Shown here one piece after another: positions 47,266 to 55,409 of a DNA stretch of 64,000 nt. Source of the DNA: Nocardia sp. NBC_00403. GTDB lineage: Bacteria; Actinomycetota; Actinomycetes; Mycobacteriales; Mycobacteriaceae. The stretch is from positions 3,720,001-3,784,000 of the forward strand of contig NZ_CP107939.1 of NCBI RefSeq assembly GCF_036046055.1, read 5' to 3'. Within the stretch, counting starts at the first letter, position 1, and every line of letters starts with the position of its first letter. The translations under genes were made by a program, and so were the position numbers. The notes under the pieces were generated by a model. That model had not been told where the DNA came from. It saw only the letters and a list, made by a program, of their open reading frames with translations, and did not search any database.

Positions 47266-49971
47266 TCAATCCACGTCGAGCGGTAGCTCGGCCAGCTCGC
47301 CTCGCGACAACACACCAAGCTTCGGATATGCCTTGTACAGGTGATGCCCCACGGTCCGCGGGCTGAGGAACAGCTGAGCAGCGATATCGCGATTGGACAT
47401 GCCCTGCGCCGCGAGCCGCACGATCTGCAGCTCCTGCGGGGTCAGCCGGGCAAGCACCCCGGTCGCCGGACGTGCCGCGATGCCGACGCCGAGCGCGGCG
47501 AGTTCGGTGCGAGCGCGCTCGGCCCACGGTGCGGCGTCGAGTCGTTCGAAGATTTCCAACGCGGGCGACAACTGGTTGCGTGCATCGACCTTGCGGCGGC
47601 TGCGGCGCAACCATTCGCCGAACAGCAGCTGCGTGCGCGCTTGCTCGAACGGCCTGCCGCTGAGGGCGAGCGCGGCCTGAAAGTGGTCCTCCGCCAGGGT
47701 TTCCGGACCGATCAGCGCCTGACAGCGGTGGGCGAGCGCGGAGATCCAGTCCTGCCGTGCGCCCGCGGCCCACGACTGCAGCCGTTCCATGGCGTCTCCG
47801 GCCCGCTCCGGACGGCCCAGCCGAACCGCTGCCTCGATCAAATCCGGAAGGGCGCGCATCCCGGCGACATGATGGCGGGCGGGTTCGGCGGTCAGCAGCT
47901 CCAGCCGTGCCAGTGCCGTCTCGACCTTGCCCTGGCCGAGCTCGAGCAGGCCGAGCGCCGAATTCGTCCATGGCGCACCGGGCGCCGCGGCCCCGCCGAG
48001 TTGCTCGGACAGCGCGCGTTCGACTAGTGCCCGGCAGTCCTGCTCACGTCCTTCGAATGCGGCCAAGTAGGCGAGGTAGCTGCTGAGCTGGCTGATCCAA
48101 TGGTCCTGCCCGATGTCCTCGGCGATCCGCAGTCCCTCGGTCGCGGCGATCCGGCCCTCGTGCGGCCTGCCGAGGAATGCCTCGGCTTCGCCGCGAAAGA
48201 ACAGCAGCGTCGGCAGCAGGGCGATGCGACCCTGGTCGCGGCACTCGGCGATGAGAGTCTGCGCCAGCTCCGCGACCTGCTCATCCTGACCGACGACCAG
48301 GCCCGCGCCGCACATCTGGACCAGGTCCCGCGGGCTGTCGGCGCCGCTGCGGCGGGCCGCGGCGGCCGTCTCGCGCAGGTCGACGGTGTAGCGGCCCTCG
48401 ATGGCGGCGACCGTGTAGCGGGCGATCGGCGTCATAGAATCCGACTCGGGCAACACCAGCGCGGTCAGCCGCGCGGCGACGTCCGCCAATTCGGGTGCGC
48501 CGAGATACCAGGCCGTGTGCACTGCCTGCGCCAGGATGCGGGCCGCGTGCACCGGTTCGCCGTCGCGCACCAGGTCCGCGCCTGCCAGCAGCAGTTGATG
48601 GGCCGAGAGTGGTTTGCCTGCACCGAATTCCGCGGTCGCTCGCACCAGGTCCAGGCGCGCGTCGAGTAGCGGGTCGCTGTTCTGGCCTGCCGCGCGTTCG
48701 GCGAGCGTGCGGGCGCGGTCCAATTGTCCTGCCTCGCTTGCGGTTTCGGCAGCCAAGACCAGTCTCCGGACGCGGGCTTTCGCGTCGATGCTCAAGCCGG
48801 CCGCACGCTCGTAGGCGGTGACGGCGCCGGAGAATCCGCTGCGCCGGCGCGCACGGTCGGCGGTTTCCTCGAGTGCGGTGGCCGTCGATTCATCGGGACC
48901 TGTTGCCGCGGCGGCCAAATGCCAGGCGCGCAGGTCCGCGTCCGAGGGATCGCGCAACGCCTCGGCGAGCGCCGAGTGCACGGCGAGGCGCTGTGCGAGC
49001 GGTGCTCCCTGGTAGACCGCCGAACGCAGCAGTGGATGGCGGAAGACCAGCGTTCGACCATTGCTGTGCAGCAGACCGGCGTCCTCGGCGGGTTGCAGAT
49101 CCGACAGCTGCGGGCCGAGGGCTGCCGCGGCACCCAACACCGTGCCGAGGTCGTCGGTGCCTGCCGCGGCGGCGACGAGCAGCAGTGTCCGTGTCGGTGC
49201 GGGCAGCCTGCTGACCTGGCCGTGGAAGGCCACCTGCAGGCGCTGTGTCAGCGGCAACGGGTTGGGCCCCGTGCTCGCCGAACCCGAGCCGGTCGCCTCG
49301 ACGGCCAGCACCGCGGGCAATTCCAGCAGTGCCAGCGGGTTGCCGGCCGCCTCGGTCAACAGTCGATAGCGCAGCGCGGGAGCCAGATCGCCGGTGCGGC
49401 TATCCACCAGTGCCGCCGCCGCGTCCTGCCGCAATCCCGTGACGGTCAGCTCCGTCAGACCGGGCGCGGGAAAATCGTCGTCCGCAGGCCGGGTGGCGAA
49501 GATGATGACGACGCCCTCGGCATCCAGCCGCCTGGCCGCGAACAGCAGTGTTTCGGCCGTCGCACGGTCGAGCCAGTGCGCGTCATCGATCAGGCACAGC
49601 AGCGGGCCATCGGCGGCTTCCTCGGCCAGCAGTGACAGCACCGCGAGTCCGATCAGCATCCGATCGGCCGGATTGTGCTGGGTCAGGCCGAACGCGCCGC
49701 GCAGCGCATCGCGCTGTGGGCCGGGCAGCGTGTCCACCAACTCGAGTCCCGGTCGCACCAGCAGGTGCAGCGCGGCGAAGGGTAGCTCCGCCTCCGACTC
49801 GACACCGGCACTGCGCACCGTCGGAATACCCTGGGCCGCCGCATAGTCCAACAGCGCCGTCTTCCCGATTCCGGGCTCGCCGCGAATAACGAGAGCGCCG
49901 CTGCGACCCTCCCTGGCTCCGTGCAGTAGCCGATCGATGATTGTTTGTTCGGCCTCTCGTCCATGGAGCAT
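47266..49971 (-). CDS. LuxR-family LAL regulator (ATP-binding)
   Basis: A 901-residue large ATP-binding LuxR (LAL) regulator. The N-terminal AAA ATPase starts LHGREAEQTIIDRLL and has Walker A RGEPGIGKTALL (near residue 35) and Walker B LLCLIDDAHWLD. A long TPR-rich helical middle follows. The C-terminal GerE helix-turn-helix reads LTPQELQIVRLAAQGMSNRDIA (near 835). The ATG at 49971 is used because the domain starts there; GGTGAG precedes it. An in-frame start at 50115 would overlap the divergent methyltransferase. Target genes are unknown; the divergent neighbour is a candidate. Confidence 0.9.
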   Translation of the reverse strand: MLHGREAEQTIIDRLLHGAREGRSGALVIRGEPGIGKTALLDYAAAQGIPTVRSAGVESEAELPFAALHLLVRPGLELVDTLPGPQRDALRGAFGLTQHNPADRMLIGLAVLSLLAEEAADGPLLCLIDDAHWLDRATAETLLFAARRLDAEGVVIIFATRPADDDFPAPGLTELTVTGLRQDAAAALVDSRTGDLAPALRYRLLTEAAGNPLALLELPAVLAVEATGSGSASTGPNPLPLTQRLQVAFHGQVSRLPAPTRTLLLVAAAAGTDDLGTVLGAAAALGPQLSDLQPAEDAGLLHSNGRTLVFRHPLLRSAVYQGAPLAQRLAVHSALAEALRDPSDADLRAWHLAAAATGPDESTATALEETADRARRRSGFSGAVTAYERAAGLSIDAKARVRRLVLAAETASEAGQLDRARTLAERAAGQNSDPLLDARLDLVRATAEFGAGKPLSAHQLLLAGADLVRDGEPVHAARILAQAVHTAWYLGAPELADVAARLTALVLPESDSMTPIARYTVAAIEGRYTVDLRETAAAARRSGADSPRDLVQMCGAGLVVGQDEQVAELAQTLIAECRDQGRIALLPTLLFFRGEAEAFLGRPHEGRIAATEGLRIAEDIGQDHWISQLSSYLAYLAAFEGREQDCRALVERALSEQLGGAAAPGAPWTNSALGLLELGQGKVETALARLELLTAEPARHHVAGMRALPDLIEAAVRLGRPERAGDAMERLQSWAAGARQDWISALAHRCQALIGPETLAEDHFQAALALSGRPFEQARTQLLFGEWLRRSRRKVDARNQLSPALEIFERLDAAPWAERARTELAALGVGIAARPATGVLARLTPQELQIVRLAAQGMSNRDIAAQLFLSPRTVGHHLYKAYPKLGVLSRGELAELPLDVD

Positions 49972-50108
49972 CTGCTCACCGTAGCCGTCGAGCGGGCGGT
50001 CGGTCAGCGGCGATATATGCCCACCTGCGCGAAAGCCCGATTTGTCGGCGCGGACAGGTCTGGTCGGCCTGCCCCACTCGATGTCGCGGCGCAGGTACCG
50101 TCTGGCGT

Positions 50109-50930
50109 ATGGCACACGGCGATACGCCCGACATAGGGCCGTCCTTCCACGCCGAGCATGTCGATTCCGGACAGATCGACATGCTCGTCGCCATTCTCGA
50201 TGTGCAGGCTCGACTACCCAGCATCCAGCGGATCCGGCGCTGGGCGCATGAGGCGCTCGCGGTCACGGCCGGGGAGCGCGCCCTCGACATCGGATCGGGC
50301 ACCGGTTCGGAGGTCATGGCGTTCGCCGAGCGCGTCGGCCCGGACGGCGAGGCGGTCGGCATCGATCCGAATCCGGCCATGGTCGACGTCGCCGAGCGGC
50401 GCGCCGAGGCGGCCGGGTCGAGGGCGCGATATCTCGGTGGCTCGGTCTACCAATTGCCCTTCCCCGACGGCTATTTCGATGCGATCCGCTGTGAGCGCGT
50501 GTACCAGCATCTCGATGATCCGGCCGCCGCGACCACCGAGATCGCCCGGGTGCTGCGCCCCGGCGGCCGGGTGCTGCTCATCGACAGTGATTGGCACACC
50601 GCGATCACCCATCCCGGTGATCCTGCGGTCGTGGGGGCCATGTCGGAGACGCTGCTGGCGAACACGCCCAATCCGGCGTCCGGCCGCCGTCTGCGCGGTC
50701 TGCTGGTCGCCGCGGATTTCGAGATCGACGACATGGGCTCGGAGGCGGTGATCTGGGATCCGGGATCGGCGCTGCCGCTCTACGGTGAAATGACGGCGCG
50801 AGCCGTCGCGGCGGGGGCGATCACCGCCGAACAACATGATCAATTCCGTGCCGACCTGGACGCGGGCATCGCCGCGGGCGATTACCACCTGTCGGTGACC
50901 ATGTTCGCGGTATTGGCGCACAAGCGGTGA
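50109..50930 (+). CDS. Class I SAM-dependent methyltransferase (UbiE-like)
   Basis: A 273-residue methyltransferase. The SAM-binding motif is LDIGSGTGSEVMAFAERVG (near residue 58), followed by EAVGIDPNPAMVDVAERRA, LPFPDGYFDAIRCERVYQHLDDP and RVLRPGGRVLLIDSDW, the UbiE/Methyltransf_11 pattern. The C-terminal helical part may bind substrate, which is unknown. It is divergent from the LAL regulator (137 bp between starts), a frequent regulator-target arrangement. Confidence 0.87.
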   Translation: MAHGDTPDIGPSFHAEHVDSGQIDMLVAILDVQARLPSIQRIRRWAHEALAVTAGERALDIGSGTGSEVMAFAERVGPDGEAVGIDPNPAMVDVAERRAEAAGSRARYLGGSVYQLPFPDGYFDAIRCERVYQHLDDPAAATTEIARVLRPGGRVLLIDSDWHTAITHPGDPAVVGAMSETLLANTPNPASGRRLRGLLVAADFEIDDMGSEAVIWDPGSALPLYGEMTARAVAAGAITAEQHDQFRADLDAGIAAGDYHLSVTMFAVLAHKR

Positions 50931-50991
50931 CCGAGGGAAACGATACGAAGCGCAAGCCGTGTCCTAGCCCGTCGCTATAGCGGTGCGCTAC

Positions 50992-50997
50992 TAGTAT
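50992..50997 (+). promoter_or_regulatory. Possible -10 element of leaderless mspA-type gene
   Basis: TAGTAT ends seven bases before the ATG at 51005, and there is no Shine-Dalgarno sequence in between. This places a predicted start of transcription at or next to the start codon, so the porin mRNA may be leaderless, as is common in actinobacteria. No clear -35 is visible. Confidence 0.35.
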
Positions 50998-51004
50998 CTT
51001 CGTC

Positions 51005-51631
51005 ATGCGGTCGAACATGACGAAGGTAGCTCTAGTGCTCGCCGGAGTGTGTCTTGCTGCGCTTTCGCCGGTAGCTTCGGCACCACGCGCCGAAGCCGAA
51101 ATCATCACCCTGCCGCCGCACGAGAGGACCTACGCGTCACCGCTGGGCGGCAACCTGATGGTCGGCAACAGGGACGAGACGATCAACCGCATCGCGCCGT
51201 TGAACCAGGTGGGCACGACCAGGGAGGCCTTTGTCAGCTCCGTCGCCTATGGCCAGGTCGACGGAGGGGTGGGCAAGCTGCGGGTGGGGTATCACATCGG
51301 TTGCGCGGTGACCGTCGGTGCCGGCACTCTCGGCGCGACCCCCGATATCATCACCGGGATCGACCCGGACACCGAAGACCAACCACCTATCCTCTTGAAC
51401 CCCAACCCGATCGTGACACTCAACCTCACCCCCGGTGAGGTCGCCGAGGTCGCGATGACCGAGAAGGACATGATTCCGGGAAAGCTTATTCAGACGGTGG
51501 TTCGGGATTTCCATCTCAAGATCAACACCTGCACCGGTCCGGTCAGTATCCGGCAATTCACGTATGTGCTTGCTACCTCACCCGAGGTCGACGACATGGG
51601 CGCGGTGTTCGGCGACCCTACCTGGTTGTGA
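51005..51631 (+). CDS. MspA-family outer-membrane porin
   Basis: A 208-residue secreted protein of the MspA porin family, which forms octameric channels in the mycolate outer membrane. The signal peptide (~1-32) ends APRAEAE. The mature part has the family order: LPPHERTYASPLGGNLMVGNRDETINRIAPL, then GGVGKLRVGYHIGCAV, then FHLKINTCTGPVSIRQFTYVL, ending with the ...FGDPTWL tail. Two cysteines (CAV and NTCTG) could form a disulfide. The ATG lies directly after a TAGTAT hexamer without ribosome binding site. A strong terminator follows. The gene supports a mycolic-acid-containing host. Confidence 0.92.
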   Translation: MRSNMTKVALVLAGVCLAALSPVASAPRAEAEIITLPPHERTYASPLGGNLMVGNRDETINRIAPLNQVGTTREAFVSSVAYGQVDGGVGKLRVGYHIGCAVTVGAGTLGATPDIITGIDPDTEDQPPILLNPNPIVTLNLTPGEVAEVAMTEKDMIPGKLIQTVVRDFHLKINTCTGPVSIRQFTYVLATSPEVDDMGAVFGDPTWL

Positions 51632-51643
51632 GAGCTTCCCCGA

Positions 51644-51669
51644 AAAAGCCCCGGTAAGCCGGGGCTTTT
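51644..51669 (+). terminator. Rho-independent terminator after the porin gene
   Basis: AAAAGCCCCGG pairs with CCGGGGCTTTT around the loop TAAG, giving an 11-bp stem with a short T run, 12 bp after the porin stop. It is the clearest classical terminator of the window. Confidence 0.9.
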
Positions 51670-51818
51670 CTGGTTCTTCATGCGTTCCCCCATTGACATC
51701 GCGGGGTATTCGTCTACTGAAATGCATTGTTTTTATTAACATTCCGTACCCGAGCCCCGATGATTCGAGTAGTCCAGTACGCAGGTTTGCACGGGGATTG
51801 CGGCGGGAGAATTTGCCC

Positions 51819-53051
51819 ATGAAACGCCTGGTAGTTTGTTGTGACGGCACCTGGAAAGCCGAATCGAGCAGCACGGTATCCAACATCATCAAGATCGCTC
51901 AGACGATCAGCTTCTCCGCGTCGGGACCGGCCGGAGAGCCGATTCAGCAGTGGGTGAGCTATGTGTCGGGGCCCGGGGCGCGCGGGTTCCTCACCGACCG
52001 GCTGATGGGCGGTGCTTTCGGACTCGGGCTGGAGGCGAACCTGTCGTCGGCGTATTGGCATCTCGCACTGAACTGGGAGCCCGGCGACGAGATCTACATC
52101 TTCGGCTTCAGTCGCGGCGCCTTCACCGCCCGCAGCCTGGCCGGACTGATCGGCCGAATCGGGATCATGACGCCCGAGGCGATGATCGACGGTCGGTATC
52201 CACACGCGCTGCGCATTCATCGGCAGGTCGCCCCCACCCGGACGGTGCAGAATCCGGATCCGCCGGAGCCGCAGGAGTGGATCGACTTCCGCGGCGAGCA
52301 CTGCAGGTACCCCGCCAAGATCGACTTCCTCGGTGTGTTCGACACCGTCGGCGCGCTCGGCGTGCCGGGGCTGACCTCGCTGCGGCACAAGTTCCACGAT
52401 GTGAAGCTCTCATCCAACGTGCACTGCGCGCGCCAGGCGCTGGCGATCGACGAGCGGCGCCGCAACTTCGAGCCGTGCCTCTGGGAGGTGCCGATCGAGC
52501 CGAACGTGAAGTACCGCAAACACTTCGATCGAGTGAAGCAGGTCTGGTTCGAGGGCGTGCACAGCGATATCGGCGGCGGCTACAAAGAATGCGGCCTGTC
52601 CGACATCACCCTGCAGTGGATGGTGACCGAGGCCGAATCGGTCGGCCTCGCCTTCGATCGGGAGCGGTTGGCGGGGCTTTCCAAGCGCTGCCACGCCGAG
52701 GGCGTGAAGCACCTGGAACTGCACAAGTCCCTCGGCATCGGCTACCGCATCCTCAATGTGCTTCGGACGCTGCGCAACCCACGCAACCGGCGCTTCCATT
52801 GGGATTCCTGGCGGCGGTTGGCCACCCCGATCGACCAGTGTGTCCGGATAGCCTCCAGCGCCAAGACCGAGCCGGACTACCGGCCGGTGAATCTGCGGCG
52901 CTGGCGCGCGGAACTCGGCGGCATGTTCCCGGCGGACCTGGTCGAGCAGACCGGTGGGGTGTCCACCCTGCTAGCGGACGAGCAGGGCGACAGGCAGGCG
53001 GGCGAAGAGCTTTTCCAGTCGAGCCCGGCCCTGGAAAGTGTGGCCGGTTAA
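51819..53051 (+). CDS. DUF2235 / Tle1-like alpha/beta hydrolase
   Basis: A 410-residue protein of the DUF2235 family, related to the catalytic domain of Tle1 phospholipase effectors. Motifs are KRLVVCCDGTWK at the N-terminus, the nucleophile elbow FGFSRGAFTARSLAG (Ser near 97), FLGVFDTVGALG and VWFEGVHSDIGGGY with the likely catalytic histidine. There is no signal peptide, so it is probably cytoplasmic; phospholipase activity is inferred. CGGGAG precedes the ATG at 51819. The last 27 codons overlap, in antisense, the 3' end of treY. Confidence 0.88.
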   Translation: MKRLVVCCDGTWKAESSSTVSNIIKIAQTISFSASGPAGEPIQQWVSYVSGPGARGFLTDRLMGGAFGLGLEANLSSAYWHLALNWEPGDEIYIFGFSRGAFTARSLAGLIGRIGIMTPEAMIDGRYPHALRIHRQVAPTRTVQNPDPPEPQEWIDFRGEHCRYPAKIDFLGVFDTVGALGVPGLTSLRHKFHDVKLSSNVHCARQALAIDERRRNFEPCLWEVPIEPNVKYRKHFDRVKQVWFEGVHSDIGGGYKECGLSDITLQWMVTEAESVGLAFDRERLAGLSKRCHAEGVKHLELHKSLGIGYRILNVLRTLRNPRNRRFHWDSWRRLATPIDQCVRIASSAKTEPDYRPVNLRRWRAELGGMFPADLVEQTGGVSTLLADEQGDRQAGEELFQSSPALESVAG

Positions 53052-55409
53052 CCGGTCGGTCCAGCTGCCCTGCGGCAAATCGAGCGTAGTGTCGCCCCAC
53101 CCGGTTTCGGCGAGACCGATGCTGTGCCGGGTGGTGGCGACGATCACCTCGGGCGCCTCGCCCGCACGGCCACGGGCATAGCTCACCAGCCTGCCCGCGT
53201 GGTCGCCGGTGGCGAACAGCGGCAGATAGGTGCCGCCGACGAAGCAGTCCGGCCGCTCCCTGCGCAGCCACAGCGCGTAGGCGACGATCCACATCTTTGC
53301 CGCCCCATTGGTGTTCAATGCCGGTGTGCCGGTGAGCGATTGCAGTAGCCCGGCGCGTGCCGCGAAGTCCACCGGCCGCCGGTTGTCCGGGTCGACCAGG
53401 GTGTCCTCCCACAGCTCACAGCCCTGGTAGATGTCCGGGATGCCGGGCCCGCACAGCTGGAGCAGCTTCTGCGACAACGAATCCGACCAGGCGTGTGGCG
53501 CGAGCTCGTGCACCAGGTCGCCGATTTCGGAGCCGACCGGTCCGTCGATCACCGCATCCAGCCAGCCGTGCACCGATGCCTCGAACTCGGCATCCGGCTC
53601 CTCCCACGAGGTGTGCACGCCCGCTTCGCGAATCGACTTCTCCGCGAACAGATGCAGTCGCTCGCGCAGGCCCGCCACCGAGGAGGCCGGGCGGCCGTCG
53701 GCAGGCCACACACCGAACATGTTCTGCAGCAGGAACAGTGTCGTCGCGCCGTCGGGACCCGGCGTCTGCTCCTGCCACGACTCGACCGACTGCGCCCAGG
53801 TCTCGGCGACCTGCGACAGCACCCCGATCCGTGCCCGCACGTCCTCACCACGTTTGGTGTCGTGGGTGGACAGCGTGGTCATGGTGGCAGGCCAGCGTTG
53901 CGCGCGTTCGCTGTTGGACAGGTGGAACTCGTTGAGCGAGTGGCCGAATCGAGCCGGATTGCCGCCCACCTCTTGCAAGGAGACCAGCCGGGCCGCCTGA
54001 TAGAACATGGTGTCTTCGACGGATTTGGCGGTCAGCGCGCCGCAGACCTGACTGAAGCGCACGCTGGCTTCGCCTTCGATAGCCAAGGCAGACACCAGGA
54101 TGTTCAACGGTGCGGTCAGCTCGGTGTTGCGCTTCTCGACTTCGGCGACCACCGCGCCGGTCATCCCGGCCAGCGGCGCATAGTCGACGCGATACACCGG
54201 CATGAACGCCAGCACTTCGATGGTCGCGTTGGTCAGCGCCATGGTGTCGAAGCTTTCCGCGCGCGCGTCGCGTTTGACAGCGGTGACCAACCGTCGAACC
54301 TCCGGGGCCAGAATGCTTTCCGCGACCGCGCGTTTGATCCGGTGCTCGGTCTCGCCGATCCAGGCCCGGTCGCTGCCGTGCCCGGCGATGCGCCGGGACA
54401 GTTCGGTGAGCGGGGGCTCACCCTCCGGGTCGATGAGCACGCCGCCGATATCGGCGAGCGCGTCGTAGCCGGTGGTGCCGTCGATCGGCAGCGTCGCATC
54501 GAGCGGCTCGCGGTTGGCCAGGATCTTCTCCACCAGCAGCAGCCGCTGCGGTCCGATCAGCCTGCGCAGCTTCGTCAGATAGGCGGCGGGGTAGGACAAT
54601 CCGTCCGGATGGTCGACCCGGACGCCATCGATGAGATCGTGCTCGCACCAGGCGGCGAGCTCGCGATGGGTGATGTCGAAGACCTCGGGATCTTCCTGAC
54701 GCAACGAAGCCAGGCTGCTGACGGCGAAGAACCGGCGATAGGTGCACAGTCCAGCCTTCCAGCTGACCAGCCGATAGTGCTGTTTGTCGTGGATGCGTAG
54801 CGCGTTGTCGCCGTCGGTGCCCGCCGCGATGGGGAAACGCAGGTCGTGCAGTGCCAGCATCGGTTCCGAACCGGACCGGTCGACCGTCAGGGCCGCCGGA
54901 TCGTTTTCGCTATGCAACACCGGCAGCGCCAGCCGCCCGCCCGCGCCGTTGGCCGGGCTCCAGTCGATGTCGAAGAAGTGCGCGAACTTCGATTCGCGTC
55001 CGTTGCGCAGCACGTCCCACCACCATGGGTTCTGCTGCGGGTCGGCGACACCGAGATGGTTGGGCACCAGGTCCACGATCAAACCCATACCGCGACTGCG
55101 TACTTCGTCGGCGAGCGCCTTCAGTCCGGCCGGGCCGCCGAGGGCCGCCGACACGGTGGTGGGGTCGGTGACGTCGTAGCCGTGCGGCGAGCCCTGCACC
55201 GCGGTCAGGATCGGCGAGAGGTACAGGTGCGAGATACCGAGCTGCTGTAGGTATTCCGCGATCGAGCGGGCCTCGGTGAAAGTCAGCACATCGGGCCGCA
55301 GCTGGAGTCGGTAGGTGCTGCGGACCGTGGTCTGCCGGACCGGTCGGCGGCCACGGAGAATGGGATCGGTGAAGTGTATCTGCGTCTCGGTCATGGGCGT
55401 TTCGGTCAT
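52971..55409 (-). CDS. treY: Maltooligosyl trehalose synthase
   Basis: An 812-residue GH13 intramolecular transglycosylase that converts the reducing-end alpha-1,4 bond of maltodextrins to alpha,alpha-1,1. The N-terminal RSTYRLQL and ISHLYLSPILTA, DLVPNHLGV, the nucleophile segment GVRVDHPDGLSYP (near 242), LLVEKILANRE with the acid/base glutamate, and LSTHDTKRGEDVRAR are all standard TreY signatures. The ATG at 55409 overlaps the treX stop (TCAT at 55406-55409 on the plus strand), so the pair is coupled. Confidence 0.94.
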   Translation of the reverse strand: MTETPMTETQIHFTDPILRGRRPVRQTTVRSTYRLQLRPDVLTFTEARSIAEYLQQLGISHLYLSPILTAVQGSPHGYDVTDPTTVSAALGGPAGLKALADEVRSRGMGLIVDLVPNHLGVADPQQNPWWWDVLRNGRESKFAHFFDIDWSPANGAGGRLALPVLHSENDPAALTVDRSGSEPMLALHDLRFPIAAGTDGDNALRIHDKQHYRLVSWKAGLCTYRRFFAVSSLASLRQEDPEVFDITHRELAAWCEHDLIDGVRVDHPDGLSYPAAYLTKLRRLIGPQRLLLVEKILANREPLDATLPIDGTTGYDALADIGGVLIDPEGEPPLTELSRRIAGHGSDRAWIGETEHRIKRAVAESILAPEVRRLVTAVKRDARAESFDTMALTNATIEVLAFMPVYRVDYAPLAGMTGAVVAEVEKRNTELTAPLNILVSALAIEGEASVRFSQVCGALTAKSVEDTMFYQAARLVSLQEVGGNPARFGHSLNEFHLSNSERAQRWPATMTTLSTHDTKRGEDVRARIGVLSQVAETWAQSVESWQEQTPGPDGATTLFLLQNMFGVWPADGRPASSVAGLRERLHLFAEKSIREAGVHTSWEEPDAEFEASVHGWLDAVIDGPVGSEIGDLVHELAPHAWSDSLSQKLLQLCGPGIPDIYQGCELWEDTLVDPDNRRPVDFAARAGLLQSLTGTPALNTNGAAKMWIVAYALWLRRERPDCFVGGTYLPLFATGDHAGRLVSYARGRAGEAPEVIVATTRHSIGLAETGWGDTTLDLPQGSWTDRLTGHTFQGRARLEKLFARLPVALLVR

